The position numbers were made by a program, and so were the translations under genes. Below, in pieces: positions 11,225-24,689 of a stretch of 64,000 bases of DNA (positions are counted from its first letter, which is position 1; each line of letters starts with the position of its first letter). The notes beneath the pieces were generated by a model, which searched no databases, was not told where the DNA came from, and was given only the letters and a program-made list of their open reading frames with translations. This DNA is from Muricea muricata. Lineage: Eukaryota > Cnidaria > Anthozoa > Malacalcyonacea > Plexauridae. The DNA lies in contig OY979730.1 of assembly GCA_963855995.1 (NCBI GenBank), forward strand, positions 4,165,341 through 4,229,340, read 5' to 3'.

Positions 11225-11740
11225 GTGTGACAAGAAATCGGACTACCACCTGACCAATGATGACCCTACCAACACCTCAATCATCAACAAGCGAACCGCC
11301 AAAAAGACCTCGGAGTTTTTATCACCACAGATCTCAAATGAAACCACCAAATATCTGCAGTGTGTACTAAAGCCAACAGAATGCTGGGATTTGTAAAAAG
11401 ATCTACCGTCAACATGACCAACTCTCGACTCTCGTATCCGTTGTACACTATACAAGACGTAGTACGAAGCCACTTCGCATACGGCTGTCAAGTCTGGTCA
11501 CCACAGTATGTTTCGCTAATCCTTGATATGGAAAAGGTTCGAAGACGAGCAACAAGGTTTATAATGTCGCTGCCCTATCAATCCGAAACCTGCTACAAAG
11601 ACCGACTGCTAAAAACAGGGCTACTCCCTTTGAGCTACTTTAAAGCAATATTGAGAAATGATCAAAATATTACACCTAAGTTAAGTAATCGTGCCACTAG
11701 ATAAATAAAAGTAAATAAAAATAAATAAAAGTAAATAATG
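11225..11740 (+). pseudogene. 3' fragment of a non-LTR retrotransposon reverse transcriptase
   Basis: The stretch 11360-11704 is open and reads KANRMLGFVKRSTVNM, VRSHFAYGCQVWSPQ and KVRRRATRFIMSLP, then RLLKTGLLPLSYFKA. This is the C-terminal (thumb and beyond) part of a LINE reverse transcriptase of the CR1/Jockey-like type. The upstream part (11225-11360) is frame-shifted remains. The fragment ends in a short taaataaaag microsatellite (11701-11740), which fits the simple-repeat 3' tail of such LINEs. 5' truncation is usual for these elements. Confidence 0.8.
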
Positions 11741-11749
11741 GCTAGCAGT

Positions 11750-12490
11750 TGCAATCTTTTCCATTTTACCTAAATATATAAAATATATGTGGGGTCCATT
11801 TCCTAGCCATATCAACATATGAATATGAAGTGATCCTCTCTGCTGATATTCAACCCTGTAAAAACAGTCTGCATTTTTCCCAGAGGCGCTGCTATACTTA
11901 TTGACTTATTTGATAATCAAAGTGTCTTGCACATGTTGCTGCTGGGTCACTTAATCTGGGGTGCTTTTTTCTCCAACTGAGGTTTTCAAGTTCAGTATCA
12001 GTATATTCTTTGTTATCAACATGTTACCTAGGATTCTAAGTAGATGAACCGATCCACTGTGTTTCAGCAGAAGAAAAACAACAGAATAACGCAGGTTGCT
12101 TGATCATTGCAAATATGTCTTTTTGGCTTTTTCTAAAAGATGAAGGTGAACTTCTCAAGACTTTCGGAAATTTAAATCCCTCATTATGATGAGTCATGTT
12201 ATCTTTCGCTTCAGGTCGTTTTAGTTGACCTGCGGTAATTGCGCGATTATTTCGATAACTGCCCCAGAAAAACTTAGCTAGGTTTGAAAAAATATTTTCA
12301 ACACACATTGCTTCCCTTCGGTCTGACCTTCTTAGTTCTGACTTGCGAATCTCACCATAATGAACATCGGTTAATTGTATTGTCAGCCAAGACGTTTCTG
12401 TCCTAGAAATACCCCAAGATATGCCAATTCTTCAGAATATTTGTCTCTTAACATACTTATAGGTCTATTAAGTTTATATTTGTTGACTTG
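11750..12490 (-). pseudogene. Helitron Rep (replication initiator) fragment
   Basis: On the minus strand, reading from about 12450 down, one meets DKYSEELAY-like and LRRSDRREAMCVENIF sequence, then NMTHHNEGFKFPKVLRSSP, KSQKDIFAMIKQ and FSSAETQW (open frame 12036-12308). After frame changes comes DCFYRVEYQQRGSLHIHMLI near 11800-11850. These are successive blocks of the Helitron-like N-terminal/Rep region. The HIH triplet corresponds to the HUH-type metal-binding motif of the rolling-circle nuclease. Frameshifts and stops show it is inactive, and no helicase domain follows. Confidence 0.8.
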
Positions 12491-12499
12491 GCTTGGTAA

Positions 12500-15400
12500 T
12501 TCAAATTTGTCTCTTGTCAAAGAGAAAAATATTACTGACACAAATCAGTTGGTACCCAGGGTGGCCTGTCTCATTTATACAACCCCTAAGATTATTGCTT
12601 GCCGTATGAAACAGAATTTGTGTGTTAGAATTAGTATCCTTTGTTCCTCTTTAGACAATAACACTTAATCATGAAACGTTAACGAAGTGTGTGAATCCCT
12701 TTAATTTATAACTTTGAATGTCCAATTAATACTGAATGTATGTCCATAAGTGGCTTAAATGCTAATGTTTTGTGTAACGAAATTCATGCCACTAGCATGC
12801 AATAATGCTATGAATAGAACTAATAATATGTTACCAGCAATGTTGTGTTTGAGAGACAAGTATAATTACAGCTAAAAAGTTGCCTTAAATTTGACCAAGA
12901 GTAGGTAAAAATCGATGATATTTCACTTCATCTTGCATTCATCACTGTACATAACAATCCGTGGACGGTTCCGGCAATTTTGAATTCAGGAATTTTTTTA
13001 AGTAGAAGCTGAAAATTGTAGCAAATTCGTCTTTTCAACTCCTTTATCTCTATGGGAAAGACAAAACCATACTCTTTTCAAACTCATAAGTAAATTCTCG
13101 AAAATTCAAAAATAAGCGTTATCTTTTTTCTCAAAAAATCTATCCTTTTTCATTGTTTATCAGCAAACGGCAACGCACTATTTACCGCACTTTTTACCCT
13201 TTTTTGTCGAAAACTGATTTATTAATGCTTTTCTACCAATAAAACATTCTCCGAAAAGTTGAAAAATGGGATAGCATTAACGAGGGGTTATGCTTGCTTG
13301 CAAAAGACTAAAAGGGGTTTTTGTCAATTTGCTATTGTGCAACAAGACGGAAAAAGGTACCCTTCAATATATATTTTGCTGTCACTTAAAAAGGTTGACA
13401 AGGGTGCCCATAATAAACACCCACTCGAAAAACCAATAAGGGCACCCTTGCTAAATTACCTGACACTAAACAAACGACGACTGGGTATATCCTTTTCTAA
13501 TTCACTGAAAGGCGCAAATCTGAGCCGGTGTTTGTTTCAAATAAAATAGCTAAAAAGAATATATTGTACGTGATCCTCTGAAATTGCTGAATGTCCTGAA
13601 ACATCATAGCGGTGTACTTTTATTACTGCTCATTCATCATAGCAGTGTACTGCTCATTTATTAGAGGTAGATAATATTATTCAGCGATCTATATAGACGA
13701 GGTACGTGTCATTGTTGCGCACATATACGATAGCAAATATTTGAAAGAACTTATATCGTTTACAAACCTGAAATAAGAGCACGTAATTCTGATTGCCTTT
13801 TTTCGGAATACAACCCTAACCCTTATTGCTTTTTACTGTACCCATCACTAAATGGGTATAGTGTACATTTCAATAATACATGCATATATAGTTTCTCGCA
13901 GTTAGCTATAACGATATAATAGTATATTTATCATGCGAAATTGTTTTTAAAAGTTCCTGTATACCTTGATGACCGAACCTTTCCAGGACTGACTATTTTG
14001 TACTTTGCATTACCAGGAACTTATTTTAAGTCAAGGTGGCTCTGCTCAAGTTATATTTGCTATAACACACACGTGTGATTTTTCATTAATACTTCTCGGA
14101 CCGTGTAATTTTCTCTATACATATTACATAGTATATAGCTTTCTCGCCATCACACAGTATAGCATTGGATCTATTTCTCAATGCATTTTGCCATATGCAT
14201 TTCGAATTAAACATGCCTTGATTCTATATGCTTTTCAAAGGGAATTAGTAAAGTCATAGGCATAGTTGACCGAGGTAGCATTGCTACCTGTGCTTGTATA
14301 ACAACACGCTCGTAACATTATTGCGATGTAATATCATAAAACTTTCAGTTCCTTAATTCGTAAAGATTAGAGTCACTATTTGCTTTTTGTTCCGGCGGCC
14401 GTGTTGATTCTAACATTATTCGAAACACGCATTCATCTCGCACTGTGAAATCCTTGTATCCCTGCGGGTTAACCTATAATAATTATTATTATTCATATGT
14501 ACATAAAATCCCGTTAGGCTGAACATAACCCGGGTGTAAGGACGGATGTCAAACGGCTGTTAAGCCCGTTTTTACACTTCTATCGCATCGTTCTGTTCTG
14601 TTTGAGTGTTCACGAACAATGACTGAATACGCTACGTTTCGCTACAATATGATTGAAGTGAAAAACCGGCTTTAAACGTCATGCAGAATGTACAGGCTAT
14701 CAAGTTAGCATAGACGATGCCACGATTTTAGACAAGAAAGTACATATAATTGATGAAAGCGAACATTCCTCGAGTCACTGCACTCAGTTTTTGACAATAA
14801 AACGATTAAATAACATAAATAATTTCGATCAATACAATAATTTAGTGAACTTAAACTCTGATGAAAGTTGCAGTTAGCAACCGAAAATGATGGATTTTAA
14901 CTTTAGCTTTTATAACAAAAATCATCATTACTTGTAATTTGTTCTTCACAAAACCAATTTCTATAGTTCATTGTCTTTTATTGTTATATAACTAACCACT
15001 CACAAAGCTTGTTAGTATATGTTGCTCGCGACCCTAATATTTTTTTGTTTTAGTTTGTGCTATAATCGTGCTTATGTCGCATATTACGACCATAAGCTAT
15101 ACTTGCAGTAGAACGAAAGGAAATTCAAAACAATTTTTTTCTGCTTTGCCTTCATATAAACCTCTAGGGAAAAGTTATCCTTTGTTATTTTGGCCATCTT
15201 ATGTCGCTAGTAAGCGACCAGGCTTAAAGCCGGTTCAAACCTAATTAGTTTCACCTGACTTCAGCTCAATGCTCAAATTTAAGGACCAAGAAAAAAAGTC
15301 GCTTCGCCCGAGAACAGTCAATAGTGGAGAACTGGCTTGAAACAGGCCTAATATATATACAGAACCTACCTTTGAATAAGAATGTCACACCATACATGAG

Positions 15401-18050
15401 TAACCAGAGATATAATAGCGACGACATGCTGCATTTGTTTTCCAAACTGATCGAGCAAATGCGAAATGACCAAAGTTTTATCGTGTGTTCCTCGCCTTTG
15501 TATATACTTCCGCGTTTTAGTGCAAAAGAAACCAAAATGAATATCTCAACCACACTTCATTGAAATGCAATGTTTATCATCTCAAGTGGTTTCCGGTCGA
15601 CCATAAATTAAAACCATACTTGGAAATTCTGATATGCATTTTAAATCATTGAGCGCAGCAACAACAGTTTGTCGGTATGCGGCTTGGTGAACAATATACC
15701 AGTCACTTTTTCGAAGAAAACATCTTCATGTCATGCCAGTTGTTTTCAAAAAGCTTTCGATGTACACGTGAGGTCGTTGGAGGTAGAGTTGTGTCCAAAA
15801 ACGGCCATCTTTTGAAGTCTCGCGCTAGTTCGGCGAGTTCGAATTTGGATGGTCTCCACTATGAGCCCATTCTGAGTTAACATTTATGTTTCAAAATTGT
15901 CTGCAATAATGTTCTACGCATTCTTAATTTGGCTCATTATGCAGTTAAAGCATTCAAATTTAAACGTGCAGCACTGGCGCTTGACTTTAAACTTCAAAGG
16001 GTAGCCTTTTTTGGAAGGCACATTGTACGTATTGTACATCTCTTACACCTTGTCTAGACTGACGGCAGCAACATAACAAAGGAAAATTTTCCTCAGAGGT
16101 TTTCAAAGACAAAGTAGAAAGAATTTTCTTTTGAATTTGCTTTTGTTCTGTCATGGCTTATGCTCTTAGCCTTATGCTTAATTGTGCTTGTTATAGCGAT
16201 AAAGTGCACACTTGACTTCATTGCATTTCTTCGTTTTCTCCTTTGCTTTAGCCTGTGCTATGCCACTAGTGAGCATTTTCATATCCGAAATCATCTGCAT
16301 TTTCTTTGGGCCTAAACTCTTTTGCCATAAAACAAAGGATTTTTCGCATCAGTAAAAGCCTTGCAACCAAATGCCACGACACAAAGGCGCATTCTTCTAT
16401 GGCTTATCAGACCTAATTGCTGCCGATCATAGGGACGCAGCACGCAATTCTTGACGCTTTGTTCTCGTACCAGTCTCTTTGCCCGAGCTATATATAGCAA
16501 ACAAAAATTTCGATTTTCAACTCGATCGGATGTTTGTTAGTTGCATTGCGCAATAGATATAAACACGCATTCAAAACATATTAGGTAATGAGGTAAGCAT
16601 GGATTTATTTCTATTTTCAGATATACGATGAACATTTTGTACAGGGCTCAAATATTATTAAAATTTCCAGATTTGTCAGCTTGTCTTTATCTGTTATATA
16701 TGCTACATCCGTAGATGCCTGCTAAGTAACAACACCTGCCAGGCTACTGATTAAAGTTAGTTATGTTCAAAGTTCAGCATTGTCATAATTAATGCAAACA
16801 CACAATTTTTTTGCCCAGTGTCTCCTGAAGATTGTATAAATTAAACTGAACTGCCAGTATCAAGTCAAATAAATTTAACAATTAGCTAAAAGATCACATG
16901 CAATATTGTAATCAGTCTTGGTGTTTTGTTGCGATGAACTTTGTTTTCATATGTGGACTTTTGCGACCCCAGTTTTTCATGAATTTGACTAGCGCATTCT
17001 GTTACCTAATAATGATCTCATTTTGATGTCTCTTGATGGTCTCATTTTCATACTATCTACAGGAAGGGTCACATTCCTATACCCAGCCTAATAGAATAGA
17101 TTTCATTAGTTACGACGTTATCGGTTCCTAATAATATATACATAATAATTCATATTTTCATGTAGCTTTAAAATTCTGAGGACTGCTACTTAAGAAGTTG
17201 ATTTTTATTCCAAGAAAATATTTGTCATTCTAAATAAACTTTAATATGAAATAACCCATATTTCCAGGATTTATCACAAAACTTTTTAGACCTCATTTGC
17301 ACAATACCAGATTCACATGGTCACAGAAATCTCCCCCCCCCCCTTTGACAAGGGGAAAATTGGTATGGTATAGATCTTTCCAAAAAAAAACCCGCCTAGC
17401 CTTTATCAAGTTCTGAAACTATTGAATTTGATATTGTGACCAATGATTATACTGACCATGCAGATCCAATATGACATGAAAATGGGTCTTATTATTTGAA
17501 AATAATGAAGGCAAATTAAATGTTAAAACGATAAAGGGAATACACATATTAAAGAAAAGTACTATATGGACTATAGTCACACTATCGCTATTTATTTAAA
17601 ACTTGCAACAAACAAGTTAATTTACAATGCAATGCCTTAAGCATTGACATATAGATTGGCTGTTTAAATACTGGATCGGAGCCAACAACCTTGTACAATC
17701 AAAGTGCACTTTAATAAACTATATAGCAGTTAAGGCATTTTGTAAATTTCAATCTTTTTAAAACAAAATAACTCATTAATATACAATAAAGACATCGGTC
17801 GTGCGGCGGCAGCTTCCTTACCATAGTAACTTCTAGTAGTTAGAAAAATAGTCGCTTGCCAATATGCTGTAACAATGCACAATAAGAATCTTGGGAGAAT
17901 ATGAGAAAATGGTGTAAAACGCCAGGCGTAATCGAGTGTTCTAAACGATTCTCCAGTGCTCTCACAACATTACCCGAGTGCACCACACAGCATTAATTGT
18001 ATATACATTAGGCAACTTCTGTCAAATTACAATTGCTATCCGGCTAATTA
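12500..18050. other. Long non-coding stretch, nothing recognised
   Basis: I see no exon with convincing splice signals, no RNA gene and no named transposon. A short hairpin at about 13398-13452 pairs caagggtgccc with gggcaccctt. A poly-C tract lies at 17334-17343. Open frames such as 13259-13549 (plus) and 16312-16500 (minus) are below 100 codons, resemble nothing known and lie in sequence of intergenic composition. Confidence 0.45.
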
Positions 18051-18455
18051 CTCCGCCTGCCGTAGGCGAGGCGGAGTTTTAAATTCGCCCCGTTTCTGCT
18101 TTTTTTTTTTTTTTTTTTTTTTTCGGTGTCAGAAGTCGGTGCAGCGCTCATGGGTGATACCGCTGGCACAAACCGCGTGAGCCGACCTAAACACGGCGTT
18201 TAAACTCAATTTCTAGCGAAATGTGTCAACAAAACACGCATTTAAACGTGCATGCTAGAACATCTAAACCGCAAGAAGGTTTTACGTGCAAAGATTCTCA
18301 TGCAAAATGCTTTAAAACGACAAATTCCAGCGATGTGTCGCGGTGAAGTTTTGAGAGCGTGTTTCCGTCATTTTCTGGTTTATTCCTACTTTTAAGGAAA
18401 TTTAGAAATTTCTACACAAGAATCAAACGCAAATTCTACTGAAATATCTACATAC
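18051..18455 (+). repeat. Dispersed repeat X, left copy (no MITE)
   Basis: This block begins with actccgcctgccgtaggc, continues through gaggcggagttttaaattcg, a 22-T tract and ggtgtcagaagtcggtg, and ends at ctacatac. It is nearly identical, in the same orientation, to 45571-46317. Its first 28 bp are a near-palindrome (actccgcct ... aggcggagt). This copy preserves the uninterrupted ccgtagg site at which the right copy carries a MITE, so it is the empty allele. Its class is unknown; it could be a SINE or a transposon end. Confidence 0.7.
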
Positions 18456-19171
18456 ATACAAAATGAAGATCGGTGAAGGAACTTCGCAAAAATATTCATT
18501 TTTGTACTTTCGAACGGCGTTTTTCCTATGCTTTTGACTGAAAACACGACGAACGACACTTGCCAGAGCAATTTGCGTGGCGCGTGGAATGACGTGAGCA
18601 CGGGGACACAAAAATTGAGGTTATTGAGTGCGAGTTCCCTATCTGTATATATCTGATCTGTGATACAGCTTCTTCTGAATCAGGAACAAGGAACTTGCTC
18701 GGAGCATGTCGACACAAAGTGGTAGTTTCGGCGTTCCTCGGAATTCGTCGGTTTCCGACGCTGCTCGAAGATTTTCCGAATACTATTTTTTCAAAATTTT
18801 TCTCTAGCTCGAAGATTTTGCTCCTTGAAAGTCCTCTAAATTTTCATGCATCCTAACTTTGTTTTAAGGTAATATGCTTTATTTTCTATCATTATTTGTA
18901 GCAAAGTACTTAGATTGTGCATAGAGATCGATTTTTGAGAGATCAGACTGGAAATAAGTACAATTTTCGAGTATTGTAAGTTTGTGCTTTCCAAGCATGG
19001 CTATGGTCGCATGTAAGATTAAGGCTACCGTTTTCAGTTGAAGTTGGTTCGATAATAATACCATGAAATCCGCTATAGAAACTGAATGAGGTCTTGAATT
19101 GTTGAGATTGTCGAAGAAAGTATGCTGAGACAGTTCTATGTATAGAGTTGGTTCTGGTTCAAATTTATTGA
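18456..19171. other. Unique stretch between repeat X and the palindrome
   Basis: About 715 bp has no counterpart on the right-hand side, where repeat X abuts the palindrome arm directly. No gene or known element is recognisable. Confidence 0.5.
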
Positions 19172-19755
19172 AAAAAGGCAATTTAATTTTAATTTTGTGA
19201 ATTTCGATTACAAAACATGCCTTGGACTGTCGACCAATTGATTTCGTCAGGCGATTACAGACTTGTGAGAGGAGGGGGGTAGCCTAATTACTAAAATGTA
19301 GTGAAAAAAGGACTTTCCATCTAATGGTGGGAGCAGGTTGGCGGGAACACTGGAGAATAAAGGTCCTGTCACAATGCAATTTTTCTTGCAACTTGAAATG
19401 CAATTCTACTATTGGGAGATGTAAAATTGGCAAATGCAAGTTTCCATCACAGTTTGCTGGGGTTTTTTAACGTACCAAACATTTGTCACAAATTTACTTA
19501 AGAGTAGATTTTCCCTGTAGCAAAAAAGATGGCAAATGTCGATTTTACCAGAGTGCATGGCAGTCTGAAATTGTTTAAAAAGGCAAATTAACGTCTTTTG
19601 AAGAACAGACAGAAGACAATAGGTTATTTTCACACTTGTGTTAAAATTTCAATCCAGTAGCTTTGTTTCTTGTCATGTTTTCCCACGTATTCTTTCTTGA
19701 TACCTGCAATGCATTCTGGTAAAATCGACATGTCGCCATCTTTTTTGCTACGGTG

Positions 19756-19905
19756 AATGCAAGGAAAAGTGCACCGTGTGACAGGGCCTTAAGGGTAAGA
19801 GGTGGATAGAGAAGGAGACGGAGCAGTTACAAGTGCAAGAAAAATTGCACCGTGTGACAGGGCCTTGAGGGTGGGAGGTGGATAGGAGGAGACGGAGCAG
19901 GATGT
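19756..19905. repeat. Tandem duplication of about 75 bp, left arm only
   Basis: Two consecutive units each contain gcaccgtgtgacagggcctt (starting 19771 and 19847) and a ggtggata-gga-gacggagcag block. The right arm has one unit at about 44918-44990, so the duplication arose, or was lost, after the arms separated. Confidence 0.85.
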
Positions 19906-21176
19906 GGGAGTCGTGCAAGGTCGGGATGTTAAAAAAGAACAAGGAATGTTATGTTTTTAATGCCTTTTAGACTTTTCTTGAGGCAATTAAAATTCAAACT
20001 GTCAAATCCAAACACTGTACAGAATGGCCGACTTTACGTGGTCTTTAGTTTTTACACAACCACTTGCATTGTTATCTTTTGCAGTTTGTTTACCATTTCA
20101 GTTATCTATCTTCAATAGAATTCTTTGAAATTTGTTTGTAGATTGACAAAATGCTTAACCTCCTCTCAACAACTGGCAGATTATGAAAAATGAAATTGTT
20201 AAAGGTATTGGAATATTGCATGTACAATATTGAATATGGGACAATTTGGGACAGTATAATTTTGGACATGACGGTTTCATTCTCACCTAATTTGACGATT
20301 ATTTTGTGGGTACACATACCGTGGAATCTCATGTGCTCCAGAAGCATTTTAATCTTAGAAAAAGTCAAATAATGATGAACTGTGTTTTAAAAGAAAGTTA
20401 GAATCTTATTTGGTTCAAATCAATTGAATTACGGCCCAAGAGTTCATGAAAACACATACAAAAGGCTTTCTTAAAAAACTGAAATATCAAATCTAGCAAT
20501 TTTATATGTTATGCCTCTAAACAACACAATTCTGTTTCTAAAAATTGGTACCCTACTAGACCTATATGCATGATTATACTAATTTGGACATATTTATTTT
20601 TACCCATTAAAATATAAATTTGTGTTTAATCATTCGTGTTTGTCATTATTTGACTTTGTAATGTTGGTTAAACATAAGGAGATTGAGGTGACTTTGCCAG
20701 AAACAAAAACATCCATTATTATACTAAAATTTCAATATATGTAGCAATTAAAACTAACCACAGGAAATATATTTCTACTTTTTAATTGAAATGTTTCTGT
20801 TATATGCACTATATCATATTTTTGATAAAAAATTACAACACCTATGTTATTTCCTGGTTTACTATCTCAATCATCTTTTGTTTAAGCTGGCTTTGAGTGT
20901 TCATTTGAAAGTTTGGAAAGTTCATTTGAAAATCACAATAGTTCTCAATGTTATATTGGACCCTTTAAAGTTAAAAAAATACTTTGTAATATTTTATACT
21001 ACTGGTAATTTATCTTAGATACAGACTTTGTGATTTTGTACTAGAATGTTGACTTTCAAACTTTAAGATGAACTACTTATTAAGGACAAAATAAGCTAGC
21101 ATATTGTCTTTTGTTTACAAAGTGGAACTTGTTTGGAATTGAGATGAACTGATGCAGTTGTTCTTTAACTTTATCA

Positions 21177-21379
21177 ATTAATTACATATCTTAAATGAAA
21201 AAGAAAACCACAACTTGCCAAATAAATTCTGTGGGCTCTTTTTATTAGCAAAGAAAAGATGTGGCAGATGTAAGAATTTAAGAGTAAAAAAGTTTCCTTG
21301 GACTAAAAAAATTGACAGTATGCCAGATTTTCTAGATAAACAAGCAGTACAGATGTTGGCCAATAATAAGTATAAGTAA
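21177..21379 (+). CDS. Unrecognised open frame, mirrored in the right arm
   Basis: A 67-codon open frame ends at TAA 21379 and includes KFCGLFLLAKKRCGRCKNL and KKFPWTKKIDSMPDFLDK. The Cys spacing (CGLFLLAKKRCGRC) is vaguely zinc-ribbon-like. The mirror copy at about 43436-43638 stays open and differs by an Arg to Gly change between two cysteines. It has no ATG near its start, so it could only be an exon or a pseudogene piece. The function is unknown and it may be fortuitous. Confidence 0.2.
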
Positions 21380-22924
21380 CTACAATTTTTAATTTTAAAA
21401 GTTTTCTATTGATGCCTGGATACAGTAAATACTTTACCAGAGTTCTTCGTATTACATCGACTTGAAAAAGTTTTAAGTCACATGAAGCTTTTAGTTGATA
21501 CTATGCAATTTCAAATTTTACAGACTTCTTAATTAACATGCCAAATTTACCTTGTTGAACATAAAGTCTTTCCTGAGAAAAAGTAAAACTGTCTGGCATT
21601 ATATGGAGTAGAATAATTTAAATTAGTTTGAGACTTTGATTTGATAACAATTTTGATTTGTACTATTTACAATACAAGTGACCGGGTTGTATCGGATATA
21701 CAAACCCAAGCTGAAGGCGAGATATCTGACATACACAGATGCGAATGTTGTAAATGGCTTGTGAAACTCGTCAATTTTATACATCAGATCTATAGCAAAG
21801 TGATTTTGAAAATACCGATTCTGTAAGATGAGAAAATGATTTCTTTTGTGTTTCCTGTATGATTTATTACTTTATAAGTTTCTTAATTAAAATTACAACA
21901 TATTGCCTACTGGAACTTTTTATATTGTTTGGTTGTGGTGAATTTGTATTTTGGCAATTGAAATATTTCTGAATTTGTATGTGCATTTCCTTTGCTTCAG
22001 TTCAAGTTTACATTTCAAATATTCCACTTTGTAATACTTGCGTGGTAATAATAATATAAGAAAACAGGTTTACATGGCTCTTGAATATAGTCTTTTCAAC
22101 AAGTAAGTAAAGATGAATTTATACTTCAAAGAGATATGTTCCTAACCTGACAATGGTACCTTCCAAAAAGACTAAATTTAAATTGATTCTTCGAATAAAT
22201 TTTTTACTTTTCAATCCAAGATCAATCTAAGTTATGTATTTCTACTTTTATTTTGGTCTCTTTAACACTGAAACTATCAATTGTATATAAAGCAACTTCA
22301 CTATCGAGTGACTTCATTAGTTGCTGGGCAAAGCCAAAGCATTGATTTTTCGGCTGTTTTCAATGAAAAATAGAATTTTGCCCAAAGTTATCTCAAATAA
22401 ATTATCACAATTTGAACAAAAAGCTTCTGTTCTTGTGCCCACCAGAAAAATGAGATGTCTGAGACTTTCTTTGTATTTTTTTGCGAAAAATAGATCGCAT
22501 GCACTGTTATGCAAAGAAAAGTGTAAGAGATTGGTTTCTGGAAAATGTCGTGCTACACACAATATTCTAAAAATGCTTTGTTTTTATTCTATGTATTTTT
22601 GAATTTTTTGTTACAAAAAATAAAGGTAGCAATGTTTAGTGCATTTCACATTGTCAGGTTAGAAACGCAATAAGAAAAATGTGGCTCCGAACATTACAGC
22701 TTGGTCAATTTGGAATTTATAAAAAAATCGTTTCTTCGTTGTTTTTCGACGTTTTGAAGGGTTGTTTCGAGTACAAAAAAGTATTTTTAGGAAGAATTAT
22801 GTGCCCACGTTACATGTCTCAAAGCCATCAAAATTCGTTGGTAATTCGTGCATGTATTTTTTCTGACTTATAAAAGCACAATTGATTAAAAATAATATTT
22901 TTCTTTTGACAAAAATACCTTTCT

Positions 22925-23045
22925 TCTGTGAGGCTGGCTGTATTTGAAAAAGCGTTGGTCAACGCTCCGCCAAAACTCGTGGGTTTTCTCCGGGTACTCC
23001 GGTTCTTCCCACTGGGAGAGTTGACAGGGTAGTTACATATGGTTA
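22925..23045 (+). repeat. SINE-like 3' fragment (left arm)
   Basis: The stretch gtgggttttctccgggtact followed by ccggttcttccc is the conserved core/tail sequence that recurs in tRNA-derived SINEs of many invertebrates, and a related string lies in the SINE at 28521-28700. No A/B box precedes it. The mirror copy is at about 41770-41890. Confidence 0.45.
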
Positions 23046-23075
23046 TAAAAATGTGACTAACTTTTGAAAACCTTT

Positions 23076-23323
23076 CTACTTAGACTTGTTAAGCCTTCTC
23101 GTCATCTCTATCAGTTGCATGTTTTGAGCCACATGTTTTTCTTTGTAATTGTGAAACAACTCGTTATATGCTGGGTAAACCTTTGCAAAACTCTCAAAAT
23201 TTATCACTTCAAGTTGTTTCATTGTTATAATATATTTTGAAGTATAAACATTTACTTACGTTGAGAAGACCCAAGTTTTTTAGGACTTTGTTCATTCACT
23301 TGTGTTATTGTTCTCTCTGCCAT
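23076..23323 (-). CDS. Candidate small two-exon gene (left-arm copy)
   Basis: This is the mirror of 41492-41739. An ATG frame of 21 codons (MAERTITQVNEQSPKKLG at its start) runs into a good GTAAGT donor. About 40 bp on, a second frame of 48 codons is open to TAG. It is preserved in both arms apart from one residue in the first frame (Ser here, Phe in the right arm). There is no pyrimidine tract before a possible acceptor and no homology known to me. Confidence 0.2.
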
Positions 23324-23514
23324 GTTCTGTTTTCTTCTGTTGTTATTTTAATAAGTACAATGTGTGGTAGTTAATCTCTTTTTATTGTTATTCAAATTGT
23401 ATGTAATCTTTACAAATTTTTTCAATAAATTGTTTACAAAATTTACTTGTGACCCCTTTTTAATTAAAAATTCAATTCCCATGGGAATTGAGAAATTGAA
23501 TAAGCTCCCCAAGT

Positions 23515-23590
23515 GCCACTTCCACCTAAGTAGAAGTACTTATACATGTAGTACAAGTACTTCTACTTATTCACGGTGGAAGTAGCACTC
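23515..23590. repeat. Hairpin, both arms
   Basis: The strings agtagaagtacttatacatg and its near complement acaagtacttctactt form a stem of about 18 bp, flanked by a longer imperfect stem (cttccacc and ggtggaag). The right-arm counterpart lies at about 41215-41280. It sits next to the 20-bp indel that distinguishes the arms (about 24 bp, ending aatccccctaccccgg on the complementary strand, absent from the left arm). Confidence 0.65.
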
Positions 23591-24447
23591 GGAGAACTGG
23601 CCGGGGTAGCCGGCAAAGAGAAGACCAACTTTGCAAGTGCTAATACAATTGCTAAGTTGATCTTCCCTAGAGAGCAGCCGCGCGTACCTAACAAATTAAA
23701 ACAACAAACGTTAGTGACTTAAGTACTTAGCATGCAAATTTGATTCCCAAAGCCAAAATGTCAAGTGCCCCCCGCTGATCCTACCAACTGCCTACCTGCC
23801 TCAGTTCTAAGCTGTCTTCCTCAGTTCTAAGCTCCTGCATTCCATTCGTTACCTTCACTTTCCTCACCATCGCACAGTCACTCACAGCTGATAAATTAAC
23901 CCGCATGCACCACCACCACCCCGACTGCCACCCAATTTCGAAAATTAAAAGAGTTAAAATTTCGGTAAAGTATGCATTTTAAATGCAATTTATTTGGATA
24001 TTTTAGATCAAACGTAAACAGAAAAAGCTCGTACATAAAAACAGGTGAGAATTCTATTTAAAATTTGCTTGCAAAATATAAAACTTAATTCGCATTTTTC
24101 TTAGTTAATAGTATAGATCAATTTAGTTGATGTTGAAACCTACTCTTAACTGTTTTGTTAGAAGTGACGACAGATTTTGGTTTTTAAGCATACTTTCAAA
24201 AATTTTAATTCCTTTAATAAACCTAACCCCATGCAACTTACACACGGCGCACACCCTCGCAGTCCATACATTTAGCTAATAAATTACGTTATAAACAAAA
24301 AAGCAAAATAAAAAGATAAATTACGTTATCTCTAGCTACTTAAACCCACTTAGACTGAGTTTTTGATTGAATTTTCAAACGTAAAACCTTAGCTGAATGG
24401 GCATGGGCTTTTCGTTGTGTTAACTGTTCCGGAGTAAATATAAACCT

Positions 24448-24689
24448 GGGGCCGGTTGTATCAAAGGCGTTTAGCTTAAACGGTGGATAAGTGAAATTTA
24501 AAAATCAGTTTTACACCTAGTACGGAACCGAAATTATGAGTTGAAATAGAATAAATATTTAGTTTTATATATAATTGTTCTTCTCAGGTCAAATAACTTC
24601 AGCTGGTTTGTTTATACAACATGGAAACGTGTTTCATATTTTTGACTTATCCACCGTTTAAGCTAAACGCCTTTGATACAACCGGCCCC
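24448..24689. mobile_element. MITE family M1, left-arm copy
   Basis: This 242-bp element has near-perfect terminal inverted repeats of about 45 bp beginning ggggccggttgtatcaaagg and containing gcgtttagcttaaacggtgg. The interior is AT-rich and non-coding. It is present at the same site in the right arm (40107-40348), so it predates the duplication. A decayed copy lies at 6010-6162. Confidence 0.85.

Noticed and set aside
22317-22602. Overlapping 81- and 93-codon frames on opposite strands, mirrored at 42213-42498
   Set aside because: Both strands are open over the same bases, there is no family match, and conservation is explained by the arm duplication.
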